Part shown: piece by piece, positions 35,578 to 44,401 of the stretch
Layout of the letters: every line of letters starts with the position of its first letter
Numbering within the stretch: position 1 is the first letter of the stretch
Source: Arthrobacter oryzae
Lineage (GTDB): Bacteria > Actinomycetota > Actinomycetes > Actinomycetales > Micrococcaceae
DNA: 64,000 nucleotides
NCBI RefSeq assembly: GCF_003634095.1
Contig: NZ_RBIR01000001.1
Span: 248,001-312,000, forward strand
Direction: 5' to 3'
Notes under the pieces: model-generated
What the model was told of the DNA's origin: nothing
What the model saw: the letters and a program-made list of their open reading frames with translations, nothing else
Database searches by the model: none
Made by a program: the position numbers and the translations under genes

Positions 35578-37241
35578 TTCAGGAGTCCTTCTGCGAGCGG
35601 GCCCAGGGCCAGGGCCGGGAAGTAGCTGAGCGCGGTCATGATCACTGTCACGCCGAGCAGCAGTCCGCCGAACAGCGGGCCGTGGGTGGGGACGGTGCCG
35701 GCCGAGGCGGGAATCTTGGCCTGACGGGCGAGGGACCCGGCCAGGGCCAGGACCAGGACAATCGGGAGGAAGCGGCCCAGTAGCATCGCCAGGCCCATCA
35801 TCGTGGAGAGGTACGGACCCGAGGTGGTGATGCCGCCGAACGCGGAGCCGTTGTTGTTGGCCCCGGAGGTGAAGGCGTAAAGCACTTCGCTGAACTGGTG
35901 CGGACCCGTGGCGGGTGCGTTGGCCATGGCGTCCGGGAGCAGGACGGTGATACCCGCCAGGGCAAGGACCACGGTCGGGGTGACCAGGATGTACATGGCG
36001 GCGAGCTTCATTTCCGTCGGTCCGATCTTCTTGCCGAGGTACTCCGGGGTGCGTCCGACCATGAGCCCGGCGATGAAGACGGAAATAATTGACAGGATCA
36101 GCAGGCCGTAAAGACCAGACCCGGTTCCGCCGGGTGCGACTTCACCGAGCATCATATTGACCATGGCCACGCCGCCGGCCAGCGGCGGCAGGGAGTCGTG
36201 GGCGACGTTCACGGCGCCGGTGGAGGTCAGCGTCGTGGCCGTGGCGAAGATCGCGCTTGGCGCGGGGCCGAGGCGCTGTTCAAAGCCTTCACCCAGACCA
36301 CCGGCCGCCGCCGTCGCGGTTCCCTGGCCGGTCGAGACCGCCCAGCCCATCAGGGCGGTGGAAGCCAGCCACAGAATGCCCATGACGGCCGCGACCGTGT
36401 AGCCCTGCCTCTGGTCACCGACCATCCGGCCGAAGGCGTAGGGCAGCGCCGAGGGGATGAGCAGGAGCAGGAACACCTCAAAGAGGCTGATGAGGGCGTT
36501 GGGGTTCTCGAACGGGTGGGCGGAGTTCGCGTTGAAATAGCCGCCGCCGTTGGTCCCGAGCTCCTTGATGGCTTCCTGGGACGCCACGGGGCCGCCGGGA
36601 ATGCTCTGGCTTATCCCGGCGGCGTGGTTGGTGACGTCGGTGGGCCAGAAGTTCTGCACCACCCCGCCGAGGACCATCACTATGGCCGCGATGAACGCGA
36701 GTGGCAGCAGGACCCGGAAAGTGGTCCGGGCCAGGTCAACCCAGAAGTTCCCCAGCCGCTGCGTCCGGGTGCGGGCGATGCCGCGGATGAGGGCCACCAC
36801 GACGACGATGCCGACCGCGGCGGAGAGGAAGTTCTGCACCGCAAGCAGGGCCATCTGCACGAAGATGCCCACTGTGGCCTCCGGGACGTAGGTCTGCCAG
36901 TTCGTGTTGGTCACGAAGGAAATGGCGGTGTTCATGGCAATCCACGGGTCCACGCCGGGCAGCGATCCCCTGCCGGGCAGGACGCCCTGCAGCCGTTGAA
37001 GGCCGAACACGGCCAGGATGGAGACGGCCGAGAACGCCAGGACGCTGCGCAGGTAGACGGACCAGGTCTGGTCGGTGGTGGCGTCGACCCCGGCGAGCCG
37101 GTAGAACAGGCGCTCGGGGCGGCTGGACGTCGTGCCCACGAAAACCCGGGCCAGATAGACGCCTAGGGGTTTGTGCAGAGCCGCCAGGACAATGAGCAGT
37201 GCCGCCACCTGGAGGATAAATGAGCCGGAGTTGAAGGTCAT
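35574..37241 (-). CDS. kdpA: K+-transporting ATPase potassium-binding subunit KdpA
   Basis: A 555-aa channel-like subunit of the SKT superfamily with about ten TMs. The selectivity-filter loops are visible as [39 protein letters not shown] and [12 protein letters not shown]. It starts 7 bp after kdpF and overlaps kdpB by 4 bp. Length and motif order are normal for the family. Confidence 0.96.
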   Translation of the reverse strand: MTFNSGSFILQVAALLIVLAALHKPLGVYLARVFVGTTSSRPERLFYRLAGVDATTDQTWSVYLRSVLAFSAVSILAVFGLQRLQGVLPGRGSLPGVDPWIAMNTAISFVTNTNWQTYVPEATVGIFVQMALLAVQNFLSAAVGIVVVVALIRGIARTRTQRLGNFWVDLARTTFRVLLPLAFIAAIVMVLGGVVQNFWPTDVTNHAAGISQSIPGGPVASQEAIKELGTNGGGYFNANSAHPFENPNALISLFEVFLLLLIPSALPYAFGRMVGDQRQGYTVAAVMGILWLASTALMGWAVSTGQGTATAAAGGLGEGFEQRLGPAPSAIFATATTLTSTGAVNVAHDSLPPLAGGVAMVNMMLGEVAPGGTGSGLYGLLILSIISVFIAGLMVGRTPEYLGKKIGPTEMKLAAMYILVTPTVVLALAGITVLLPDAMANAPATGPHQFSEVLYAFTSGANNNGSAFGGITTSGPYLSTMMGLAMLLGRFLPIVLVLALAGSLARQAKIPASAGTVPTHGPLFGGLLLGVTVIMTALSYFPALALGPLAEGLLK

Positions 37242-37248
37242 GATCCGG

Positions 37249-37347
37249 TCACCATTTTTCCGGATGGATCAGGACGGCCAGAAGGTAGCCGAAGAGGCAG
37301 AGCCCGGCGATGAGCAGGACGAGCCACATGATCGCGTCGGCGCTCAT
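37249..37347 (-). CDS. kdpF: KdpF, small stabilising subunit of the Kdp pump
   Basis: A 32-aa single-pass peptide beginning MSADAIMWLVLLIAGLCLFG and ending LAVLIHPEKW, the classic KdpF pattern of one TM followed by a HPEKF/W-type ending. It sits between the 39-aa ORF, whose TGA overlaps its ATG, and kdpA. KdpF sits in the lipid-facing interface and stabilises the complex. Confidence 0.9.
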   Translation of the reverse strand: MSADAIMWLVLLIAGLCLFGYLLAVLIHPEKW

Positions 37348-37463
37348 CGTCCGGCCTCCGGCCCGTCATCGGTAGCCCCGACCATTCCGGCCAGGACGTG
37401 GCCGATCCACATGACGAATCCCATGGCCACCATGAGGATTCCAATAACAGCCAGGTCGGCCAT
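37344..37463 (-). CDS. 39-aa small membrane peptide leading the kdp operon
   Basis: First ORF of the kdp operon. It starts MADLAVIGILMVAMGFVMWI and has a short polar, acidic tail (GATDDGPEAGR). An AAAGGA ribosome site lies 7 nt upstream, and the stop overlaps the kdpF start (ATGA). One TM is predicted. It resembles KdpF only in being tiny and hydrophobic; the sequence is different and lacks HPEK. Placement, ribosome site and coupling make it a convincing gene. A role as an extra Kdp subunit or regulator is inference. Confidence 0.75.
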   Translation of the reverse strand: MADLAVIGILMVAMGFVMWIGHVLAGMVGATDDGPEAGR

Positions 37464-37483
37464 TGCAGGTTCCTTTCATCCGC

Positions 37484-37499
37484 GCCCCGTTTGCGGGGC
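37484..37499 (-). promoter_or_regulatory. 5' UTR hairpin of the kdp operon
   Basis: GCCCC and GGGGC arms around a 6-nt loop (GTTTGC on the plus strand) lie about 20 nt upstream of the first kdp ribosome site. There is no T-run, so it is more likely an RNA-stability or translation element than a terminator. Confidence 0.4.
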
Positions 37500-37527
37500 T
37501 ACTGAAAGTCAACTCCCCTCCGGAGGC

Positions 37528-37588
37528 AAATAACCGGGTCCTGATGGTTTCTTAACACCCTGCATGCGGATTTTGATGCGGTCTTAAC
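37528..37588 (-). promoter_or_regulatory. kdp promoter with paired GTTAAG boxes (candidate KdpE site)
   Basis: On the minus strand GTTAAG occurs at 37588-37583 and again at 37556-37551, 32 bp apart (about three helical turns). The distal copy continues as GTTAAG-N6-TCAAAAT. The proximal copy overlaps a possible -35 (TTAAGA), 16 bp before TTATTT (37533-37528) as -10. This arrangement suits activation by an OmpR-family regulator. Both arms are inferred from sequence only. Confidence 0.5.
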
Positions 37589-37674
37589 GTGCGCGGAAAT
37601 TGAGGACAGATTCTGAGTCCTCGCTTCGTGTATTTGGGGGGCCGAGTCCGGCCGACGGTGCCAGCAGACGGCGC

Positions 37675-39651
37675 TTAGCCGACGTGGACCCAGGGCCGTT
37701 TGGTCACGTCGGGTTCGGCTTCCCGGAGCACTTCGCGGGTGACGGGGGCGATTTCGCCTTCCCCGAACGCGAGGAAGCGCAGGAGATTGCTGACCGGGTT
37801 GCCCTCGGTCCAGCGGAAATAGATGTGCGGCATCAGGCCGGTGACGTCCCGGATGTGCAGGAGCACGGAGGCGATGGTGTTCGCCACCACGGGCCCGTGG
37901 ACCTCCAGGATATGGAAGCCGTGCCGGGTCACGCCGTGGACCTCCAAGGCCGTCTCAAAGTCGGAGGAGTCGTCCACCACCACTTCCAGGAACAGGGCCT
38001 GGTAGTCCACCGGCAGATGGCTGACCTCGATCGCGGAGGTCAGTTTGTCCCGGTACGCCTCCGGGCTCAGGCGCAACGGTTCGTGGGCAATGATCGCAAT
38101 GGGGCCGTCCAGGTTGGAGGAGACAAACTCCAGTGCCTGCCGGTCCATATGGACGTGGGTGGCGTGCAGCTCGAAGGAGCGACGGATGCGCGAGAGCAGG
38201 GAAATGACGATGATCCCGACGATGAAGAACGCGGCGATCCGGATGCCTTCGGGCCGTTCAAAGATGTTCGCCACCGTGGTGTAGATGAACACGACGGCGA
38301 TAATCCCGAAGCCGACGGTGCGTTTGCGCTGTTTCCGGCGCCGGGCGGAGAGCGCCACGGCAACCGCCGCGGAGGTCATCAGGACCAGGACGCCGGTGGC
38401 GTAGGCACCGCCCTGGGCGTCGACGTCGGCGTTGAACAGCCAGGTGATCAGGAACCCGACCAGTGTGAACACCAGGACCAGCGGCCGGACCGCGCGGGCC
38501 CACCCCGGCGCCATGCCGTACCGGGGCAGGTACCGGGGCACGAGGTTCAGCAGCCCGGCCATGGCGGAGGCGCCGGCAAACCAGAGGATGGCGATGGTGC
38601 TGATGTCATAGACGGTGCCGAAGCCAGCGCCCAGGTACTCGTGGGCGAGGTAGGCCAGAGCGCGGCCGTTGGCCGGTCCGCCCGGCTGGAAGTCCTGCTC
38701 CGGGATCAGGATGACCGTGGTGAAGCTGGTGGTGATCAGGAATGCACTCATGATGACGGCCGCGGTGGTCAGCAGCCGCCGGGCGCCCTCGATCCGGCCT
38801 ACGGGCTTGTCCTCGGTGTCACCGGCGCGTCCCTGGATCTGCGGCATGACCGCGACGCCGGTCTCGAAGCCGGACAGGCCCAGGGCCAGCTTGGGGAAGA
38901 CGAGCAGGGCGATGCCCACCACCATCAGCGGGTTTCCGTGTTGGGTGGTCAGGGCCAGCCACCAGTTGTCGACGGCGACCGGCTGGGCAAACACCTCGAA
39001 GATGGTGGTGACAACCACCACGACATTCAGGCCCAGGTAGACGCCCACGAGCACGACGGCGACGCCGATGGCCTCCTTGAACCCGCGCAGGAAGACGGCG
39101 CCCAACAGGGCGAGCAGGAAGAGCGTGACCGGCACGTTCTGTCCCTGCATCCAGCCAGGAACCAGTGGGTTCTGGATCGCGTGGGCGGTGGCGTCGGCGG
39201 CGGAGAGCGTCATGGTGATCATGAAGTCAGTTGCCGCGAACCCCAGCAGGACCAGCACGAAGAGCTTCCCGCCCCAGCGCGGCAGGAGCCGCTCCAGCAT
39301 CGCGATGGAACCCTCGCCCCGGTGGCTTTCCCCGGCCACCCGGCGGTACACGGGCAGCGCGCCCAGCAAAGTCACAGCCACCAGCACCATGGTCGCCAGC
39401 GGCGAAATCACGCCGGCCGCGAGCGCGGCGATGGCGGGCTGGTAGCCCAGGGTGGAGAAGTAGTCCACGCCGGTCAGGCACATCACCTGCCACCACCGAT
39501 GCTTCTTCAGGTGCGAGTCACTGACCGCGCCCGGTCCTTGGTGGATGCCCTTGGCGTCCTGCAGGCCGAACAGCAGCCAGCTCCTGAAGTTCTCCTTGGC
39601 CCCCGGTCCTGGTGCCGACGGATCCGCGGGCGGTCTGCTCATTGTGGTCAT
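37675..39651 (-). CDS. kimA: KimA-like potassium importer (APC/KUP superfamily)
   Basis: A 658-aa protein with 12 predicted TMs followed by a cytoplasmic domain of about 200 aa. The segments [39 protein letters not shown] and [23 protein letters not shown] are the signature of KimA, the high-affinity K+/H+ importer known from Bacillus. The gene is often annotated only as an APC family amino acid permease. ATG 39651 has GAGAGG 6 nt upstream. It lies just upstream of the kdp promoter region on the same strand and shares an upstream element with kdp, supporting a potassium role. The transporter class is strongly supported; the substrate is inferred. Confidence 0.8.
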   Translation of the reverse strand: MTTMSRPPADPSAPGPGAKENFRSWLLFGLQDAKGIHQGPGAVSDSHLKKHRWWQVMCLTGVDYFSTLGYQPAIAALAAGVISPLATMVLVAVTLLGALPVYRRVAGESHRGEGSIAMLERLLPRWGGKLFVLVLLGFAATDFMITMTLSAADATAHAIQNPLVPGWMQGQNVPVTLFLLALLGAVFLRGFKEAIGVAVVLVGVYLGLNVVVVVTTIFEVFAQPVAVDNWWLALTTQHGNPLMVVGIALLVFPKLALGLSGFETGVAVMPQIQGRAGDTEDKPVGRIEGARRLLTTAAVIMSAFLITTSFTTVILIPEQDFQPGGPANGRALAYLAHEYLGAGFGTVYDISTIAILWFAGASAMAGLLNLVPRYLPRYGMAPGWARAVRPLVLVFTLVGFLITWLFNADVDAQGGAYATGVLVLMTSAAVAVALSARRRKQRKRTVGFGIIAVVFIYTTVANIFERPEGIRIAAFFIVGIIVISLLSRIRRSFELHATHVHMDRQALEFVSSNLDGPIAIIAHEPLRLSPEAYRDKLTSAIEVSHLPVDYQALFLEVVVDDSSDFETALEVHGVTRHGFHILEVHGPVVANTIASVLLHIRDVTGLMPHIYFRWTEGNPVSNLLRFLAFGEGEIAPVTREVLREAEPDVTKRPWVHVG

Positions 39652-39731
39652 CTATGCCTCTCCGCGCGATGCCCACCATCGTGATTACTGCCGACGATAC
39701 ACCGGCCCCGGGAGCCACTGACAGGCCGTCA

Positions 39732-40355
39732 TCAATTTTGACGGATCCTTAACGCCGGGACTTCGATGTAGAGGATGGCGCCGGCGGCGGCCGGCAGGTA
39801 CCAGTGACTGCGAAGTCGCGCCGGCCGGTAGATGTGTCCGAACGGGTCCTTCACCTTGACGTGCCCGAGGGGCTTCAGCCGGGCGAGCCGGCGATCGATC
39901 TCCTCGATGCCCGGCACTGACGAGCCAACGCCGTCGATGTCCAGAGACCACGCTCCCTCCGCCGGACCCCGCCCGTGTTCCAGGGCGAGGGTTTCGAAGA
40001 GGTCCGACACCACCTCGTCCCCCGTCCGGGGGTAGAAGCGCCGGAGCCGGTGCTCATCGGGATGGGCGCTCTGCGCATGGAGCCACGCGTGGCGAAGCCA
40101 ATGGAATTCCACCGGTCCCAGCGCGGGGCCGAGGACCATGTGACGGTCCGGATCCAGCACCAGGCGGTAAGCGATGCCGCTGCGGTCGATGATGCACGCA
40201 GCTTCATCGACGTATTCAAACGCCCCCATAAGTTCCTTTTCCGACCGGTGGTAGGAAAAGTCCCCGCCGTCATCGACAGCGACGAAATCCCGGTTGGGGC
40301 CTGCTGTGGCCGGAAGGCCCGATGCGTCCCGTATCCGCCGGGACCTGGTGTTCAT
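39732..40355 (-). CDS. Hypothetical protein upstream of the KimA-like gene
   Basis: A 207-aa soluble protein that I do not recognise. ATG 40355 has AGGAG about 10 nt upstream; the longer frame is Arg-rich and rejected. Visible features are a segment MGAFEYVDEAACIIDRSGIAYRL (PAS-like in flavour), then LDPDRHMVLGPALGPVEFHWLRHAW, a helical middle, and VKVKDPFGHIYRPARLRSHW near the C-terminus. No signal peptide or TM is present except a mildly hydrophobic end. It is followed 80 bp later by the KimA-like gene and has two GTTAAG boxes upstream, so it may belong to a potassium or osmotic-stress response. Confidence 0.7.
   Translation of the reverse strand: MNTRSRRIRDASGLPATAGPNRDFVAVDDGGDFSYHRSEKELMGAFEYVDEAACIIDRSGIAYRLVLDPDRHMVLGPALGPVEFHWLRHAWLHAQSAHPDEHRLRRFYPRTGDEVVSDLFETLALEHGRGPAEGAWSLDIDGVGSSVPGIEEIDRRLARLKPLGHVKVKDPFGHIYRPARLRSHWYLPAAAGAILYIEVPALRIRQN
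39735..39753 (-). promoter_or_regulatory. GTTAAG-N6-TCAAAAT box upstream of the KimA-like gene
   Basis: Identical in both halves and in spacing to the distal kdp box, and located 84-102 bp before the KimA-like start. It overlaps the 3' end of the upstream hypothetical gene. A candidate binding site for the same regulator, probably KdpE. Confidence 0.5.
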
Positions 40356-40452
40356 TCTGGTTGGCTCCTGCCGAGGATCCGGACTGCGGCCACGGCGGCT
40401 GCAGTGTCCTCTTGTTTCATCACACCACCGCCGAGTCCTCACGGGGACGGGC

Positions 40453-40501
40453 CTTAACGCTATCCATATGCCGGAGGCCCGGATATTTGCGCGTTCTTAA
40501 C
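40453..40501 (-). promoter_or_regulatory. Two GTTAAG boxes upstream of the hypothetical gene
   Basis: GTTAAG at 40501-40496 (followed after 6 nt by CAAATAT, a looser match to TCAAAAT) and at 40458-40453, 43 bp apart. That spacing is one helical turn longer than the kdp pair. Same strand and orientation as the kdp and KimA-like boxes. Confidence 0.35.
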
Positions 40502-40522
40502 GCCCCGGACCAGCCGGAACCC

Positions 40523-41143
40523 TCAGATGTCCCGGGTGAGGATCTTGAAGCCCACGCCGCGGCCCAGGCCCTGCTCGAACGCGAGGGTGAACCAGAGTTT
40601 GACGAAGTCATCGACGATCCCGGCCTTGGTGGCGTCGCCGACGCGGACGGGGCGAAGTCCGGTGGCGCCAATGAGCTCTTCGACGGTCTCCTGGCCGGGG
40701 CCCGCGGGACCGGCGTAGAGCATGTCGCCGTTTACACCCTGGTAATCGGCGTCGGCGAAGTTCTCCCAGCCGAGGCTGTTGAACGCACGGTAGATGCGGG
40801 CGGCCGGTGCGTGCTCGCTGATCAGGGCGATGCTGTTCATCGTGGCGCCGCCGGTGTTGTTGGTGGCGTCGATGACGATCTTGTTCTCAATCGCGGCGGA
40901 CATGGCGGGGACCGCTTGATCCATGGCGGCCCCGTTGATGGCCAGGAGGACGACGTCTGCGGCGGCGATTGCGCCGTTGATGGTGTCGCGGCCGGCACCG
41001 ATGCGGTTGGCGTAGGCGGTGAGGTCGGCGTCGTCGGGGGAGCGGACGCCGAAGGTCACCCGGTAACCGGCCTCGGTCCAGCGGCGGGCCAGCGTCCGTC
41101 CGATGATGCCGGCGCCGATCACGGCGAGCGTGGGCTGTGTCAT
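40523..41143 (-). CDS. NADPH-dependent F420 reductase-like dinucleotide-binding protein
   Basis: A 206-aa Rossmann protein. It has the N-terminal VIGAGIIGRTLARRW nucleotide loop, VTFGVRSPDD, AADVVLLAINGAAMDQAV, VIDATNNTGG and YRAFNSLGWENFAD. The last stretch matches the F420H2:NADP oxidoreductase/YrfF-like family, in which it precedes substrate residues. Whether it uses F420 is unknown. It lies 59 bp after the SDR gene and is probably controlled with it by the divergent TetR regulator. Confidence 0.8.
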   Translation of the reverse strand: MTQPTLAVIGAGIIGRTLARRWTEAGYRVTFGVRSPDDADLTAYANRIGAGRDTINGAIAAADVVLLAINGAAMDQAVPAMSAAIENKIVIDATNNTGGATMNSIALISEHAPAARIYRAFNSLGWENFADADYQGVNGDMLYAGPAGPGQETVEELIGATGLRPVRVGDATKAGIVDDFVKLWFTLAFEQGLGRGVGFKILTRDI

Positions 41144-41202
41144 GAGGATTCTCGATTCTTGGGGGTAGGTGTGCGCGGCGGCGCAGGGGTCGCAGGGGAG
41201 CG

Positions 41203-41943
41203 TTAGCTCACGTGGACGCCGCCGTCGACGTCGATGACCGTTCCCGTGACGAAGGTGTTTGTCATCAGGAACAGCGCGGCGGAGGCCACGTCCTCGGCCT
41301 TGCCGACGCGGCCGGCCGGGACGGCGTTGCCGTAGCCGGCGTACATGCCCTGGCGCATTTCCTCGGGCATGCCGGAGTACGCCGGGGTGTCTACGAGGCC
41401 GGGGGCGATCACGTTGACCCGGATCGGGGCCAGGTCCAGGGCGTTGGCCTTCCCGAAGGCCTCGAGGGCGGCGTTCACGGCGGCCATGACGGGCCGGCCT
41501 GGGGCGTGTTTGCGGCTTGCGCCGCCGCCGACCATGGTGATCGACCCGTCCTGGGCGATTGCGCCGGAGGCCGCACGGACGGCGTCGTAATAGCCCCAGA
41601 ACTTGATGTCCATGAACGGCCTGGCATCGGCGGACGAGAGGTCGCGCACCGAGCCCATCGCACCCGGCCCCGCGGACAGGACCAGGTGATCAAATGCCCC
41701 GACGCGGTTGAACAAGGCCTCAACCGAGGCGGTGTCTGAAATGTCGACGTGTTCAGTCCGCACGGGCGCACTGAATGTGCCGTCAGCGCGCTGCGGGTCG
41801 CGGCTGGCGACTGTGACGCTCGCGCCGGCAGCCAACGCCTTTTCCGCCGCGGCGCGGCCGATGCCGGATGTGCCGCCGACGACGAGGACATGCTTGCCCG
41901 CCAGGGCGGGTTCGGCCTGCAGGTTCTGTGAAACAACACTCAT
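41203..41943 (-). CDS. SDR-family protein lacking the usual Tyr-Lys catalytic pair
   Basis: A 246-aa Rossmann protein. The cofactor loop is VVGGTSGIGRAAAEKAL, with VTVASRDPQR after beta 2 (an Arg suited to NADP) and the VLSAGPGAMG equivalent of NNAG. The region that should read YxxxK is PVMAAVNAALEAFGKAN, so both Tyr and Lys are replaced, as in a divergent SDR subgroup. LAPIRVNVIAPGLVDTPA is conserved. It is divergent from the TetR gene, with a palindromic operator between them, and is the likely first target of the repressor. The reaction is unknown. Confidence 0.82.
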   Translation of the reverse strand: MSVVSQNLQAEPALAGKHVLVVGGTSGIGRAAAEKALAAGASVTVASRDPQRADGTFSAPVRTEHVDISDTASVEALFNRVGAFDHLVLSAGPGAMGSVRDLSSADARPFMDIKFWGYYDAVRAASGAIAQDGSITMVGGGASRKHAPGRPVMAAVNAALEAFGKANALDLAPIRVNVIAPGLVDTPAYSGMPEEMRQGMYAGYGNAVPAGRVGKAEDVASAALFLMTNTFVTGTVIDVDGGVHVS

Positions 41944-41982
41944 GGTGGGATTCCGTTCAGTTCGGTGGCGCCCCGACGATGT

Positions 41983-42024
41983 GACGGAGCGTTCTCAAAC
42001 CATCTTGTGACGGAACGTTCCGTC
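41983..42024. promoter_or_regulatory. TetR operator pair between the SDR and TetR genes
   Basis: A perfect 16-bp palindrome GACGGAACGTTCCGTC at 42009-42024, with a degenerate second copy GACGGAGCGTTCTCAA at 41983-41998, 26 bp centre to centre. Both lie in the 168-bp divergent intergenic region, the usual place for a TetR autoregulatory operator. Confidence 0.75.
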
Positions 42025-42111
42025 TGTCAAACTGGAGGGGAACGAATCCCTTCCGCCCGTCGTCGGGCCGGAGAGTGACCGAGGACGCTGAACAGGACAG
42101 GCAGGAAAAAC

Positions 42112-42696
42112 ATGGCGCGCAAGACGGCCGCTGAAAACCGACAACACGTGCTGGCCTCGGCCGGTCCGTTGTTCTACCGCCAGGGCATCCGGGCCGTCGG
42201 CATGGACCAGATCATCAAGGAAGCCGGCGTTGGCAACGCCACCGTATACCGTCAGTTCCCCACCAAGGACCATCTGGCGACCGCCTACGTCCAAGAGCGC
42301 GCGGACGCCTGGTTCACGCGGATGCGGGAGGCGGCCGGCGCCGTGGAGGATCCGCGCGGAAAGATCCTGGCCGTCTTCGAAGTCACCGCAGGGGATATCG
42401 GCGGAGCGACGTATCGGGGTTGCCCGATGCTCAATACGCATACCGAGTTCCCCGACCCTGCCCATCCGGCCCACGCCGTCGCGGTTGCCCACAAACTGCA
42501 GGTGTGCGACTGGTTCCGGGCTTTGGCGGAGGGCGCCGGCGCAACCAACCCTCAAGAATTGGCGGAGCAGCTGCTGCTGGTACTCAACGGCACCCTGTCA
42601 ACGGCTGCGGTCCTGGGCCCGGACGGTCCGGCCAGGCAGGGCCTCGCCATGGCCCGGCAGCTGGTCACTGCCGCATGCGGCCAGACTGGGCAGTAA
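42112..42696 (+). CDS. TetR family transcriptional regulator
   Basis: A 194-aa protein. The N-terminal HTH has RQHVLASAGPLFYRQGIRAV, then MDQIIKEAGVGNATVYRQFPTKDHL, a near-perfect TetR helix-turn-helix. The C-terminal ligand domain contains a Cys (YRGCPMLNTHTEF) and ends in a helix. It is divergent from the SDR/F420-reductase-like pair and is most likely their ligand-responsive repressor and its own. It is convergent with the membrane esterase. Confidence 0.9.
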   Translation: MARKTAAENRQHVLASAGPLFYRQGIRAVGMDQIIKEAGVGNATVYRQFPTKDHLATAYVQERADAWFTRMREAAGAVEDPRGKILAVFEVTAGDIGGATYRGCPMLNTHTEFPDPAHPAHAVAVAHKLQVCDWFRALAEGAGATNPQELAEQLLLVLNGTLSTAAVLGPDGPARQGLAMARQLVTAACGQTGQ

Positions 42697-42724
42697 CCGG
42701 GTCCGTCAGTAGCTGCCGGCACGG

Positions 42725-44098
42725 TCAACGATGAGCCAGGCCGAACCTCTGAAACAGCACCGGAAAGCCGGTCTTGAGCCCGTAGGTCACGGCGTCTCCG
42801 CGGTGGCCGATCCCGGCCCCCACGAACCGTTGCGTCGTCATTCCGGCGGCTTTTGCAGCAGCCGCCGCCGTGGCGCTTTGCGGCCCGTACTGCGGGTCGA
42901 TTGCTCCGCTGGTAAAGATGGCGAGCTCATCGGTGTACGTGTGGGCTTTGAGGATTGTGGAGGGCTTCTCCGCAGTGAACGCGGCCTCGTTGCCGCCAAA
43001 GATGGTTGCTATCGTATTCTCCGGCGAGCCGTCCACCGGATCCAGTTCCCCGGAGATGCTGAGCATGGAGCCGAATATCTCCGGCCTCTTGGCCGCGAAC
43101 GAGAGTGCGCATTCGCCGCCGTTGGAGTATCCGGCCACCGCCCACTGGGTCCGATCGGTGGCCACGTTGAGGTTCTTGCGGATGTAGTTCACGACGTCGG
43201 TTGTGACATACGTGTAGACGTTTCCCTTGGGGGAGTCAACGCAGACAGGGTTCCGGTAGGGGTTGCCAAGCTGGTCGATGGTGAGGAGCAAAGGGGCCAG
43301 GCCGTGGTTTTGCCGCGCCAGGGCATCGAGTTCCCGAACCGCGGACTTGCTCTGTTCGGGGCCGCCCGGCTGCCCCATCATCATGACGATGATCGGCAGA
43401 TCCGGCGGATTAGCCACCAAGGCAGCGGGTGGGAGGTAGAGGAAAGCATCGCGGGCATGGAATCCGGAGGCGTCGGCAGGAATCGTCACAGCGCCGCTCC
43501 GCCCGACGGCCGGCATTCCCGCAGGCGGCTTCCAGGCCTGCCACAGGGCGGACTCGAGCCCTGAGCGGTGCACGGGGTTCAATTTGGGCAAAGTCAGGTG
43601 CTTCGTCAGGTTTATCCCCAACATTGCTCCCAGCGTCGGGTTGAGCCCATACCCGTTATTGATGCCGAGTGCCGCCGTCGCAATGAAGAGCACAGCGGCG
43701 AGGACGGCCACCGCCTTCCGCCACCAGCGGGACCGCCACAGGCTGACGGCAGCCAGTCCGACGCCCGCGAACGCGCAGACCACCCAGACGCGGGTGTCCG
43801 AGTCCAGTGGGAGCCCGAAGACGTCCAGCATGACTTCGGAGACGAACAGGACGACGGCTCCGGCCAGGGCGCCGCCGGCCACGGCCGCAGCCGCAGTGAG
43901 GAGCCATTTGCGCCAGGGCGGCAACTGCGAAGCGCGCGACGGAGAGCCGCCCTCCCCGGCTGATGCCGCGGCGCGGCCGGTCGGACGCCACCGAAGTCCG
44001 GCGCGCAACACCAGAAACAGGGCTGCCAAGGCGGAAAGGGCATAGAAGGCGTAGAGCAAGGGGCTTTCGATGACGCTGAGGCTGAGAAGCCGCTCCAT
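42725..44098 (-). CDS. Membrane-anchored alpha/beta hydrolase (esterase)
   Basis: A 457-aa protein with four predicted N-terminal TMs (about residues 15-155), then an extracytoplasmic esterase domain. LPIIVMMMGQPGG precedes the oxyanion region, the nucleophile elbow is VAGYSNGGECAL near residue 326, and a late GAGIGHRGDAV supplies the likely His. It resembles esterase D/mycolyltransferase-type hydrolases. GGAGGAGA lies before ATG 44098. It is divergent from an MprF-like gene. Known aminoacyl-lipid systems pair a DUF2156 synthase with a hydrolase (the AhyD type), so removal of aminoacyl groups from lipids is a plausible role. Confidence 0.82.
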   Translation of the reverse strand: MERLLSLSVIESPLLYAFYALSALAALFLVLRAGLRWRPTGRAAASAGEGGSPSRASQLPPWRKWLLTAAAAVAGGALAGAVVLFVSEVMLDVFGLPLDSDTRVWVVCAFAGVGLAAVSLWRSRWWRKAVAVLAAVLFIATAALGINNGYGLNPTLGAMLGINLTKHLTLPKLNPVHRSGLESALWQAWKPPAGMPAVGRSGAVTIPADASGFHARDAFLYLPPAALVANPPDLPIIVMMMGQPGGPEQSKSAVRELDALARQNHGLAPLLLTIDQLGNPYRNPVCVDSPKGNVYTYVTTDVVNYIRKNLNVATDRTQWAVAGYSNGGECALSFAAKRPEIFGSMLSISGELDPVDGSPENTIATIFGGNEAAFTAEKPSTILKAHTYTDELAIFTSGAIDPQYGPQSATAAAAAKAAGMTTQRFVGAGIGHRGDAVTYGLKTGFPVLFQRFGLAHR

Positions 44099-44401
44099 CC
44101 CGTCTCCTCCTGTCCGCCATTTGGATTCATGGCCGCCGGCCGGTTCGCCGGGCCCGGGGTGCCGCTCCGGAGTGACCTCAGCTCCCTTATGACGCTGTTA
44201 TAGCACGCCTGCCACCGACGAAGCTGGGAACGTGAGCGCTGTTCCCATCGCAGTATGTCGGCCCTGCGAAGTCTGCGCGTGCCGGCCCTGTGGCGACGGT
44301 GTATGGGCAGAAAGGATCTATGCCGGCGCGCACGTCGGTGATCAAATGGAAGCTACAGGATGGGCCTGTCTGATTGTCCCGAAATCCTGAAAGGATGCAT
44401 C
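44099..44401. other. Divergent intergenic region between the esterase and the MprF-like gene
   Basis: About 300 bp with no convincing ORF. The clearest structure is an inverted repeat TGGGAAC-N9-GTTCCCA at 44225-44247, midway between the two starts, a candidate operator or RNA hairpin. No strong sigma-70 consensus promoter was recognised. Confidence 0.5.

Noticed and set aside
37600..39684. A 694-codon plus-strand open frame antisense to the KimA-like gene
   Set aside because: Low-complexity His/Gln/Asp-rich translation typical of antisense to a membrane protein; no ribosome site and no homologous motif.
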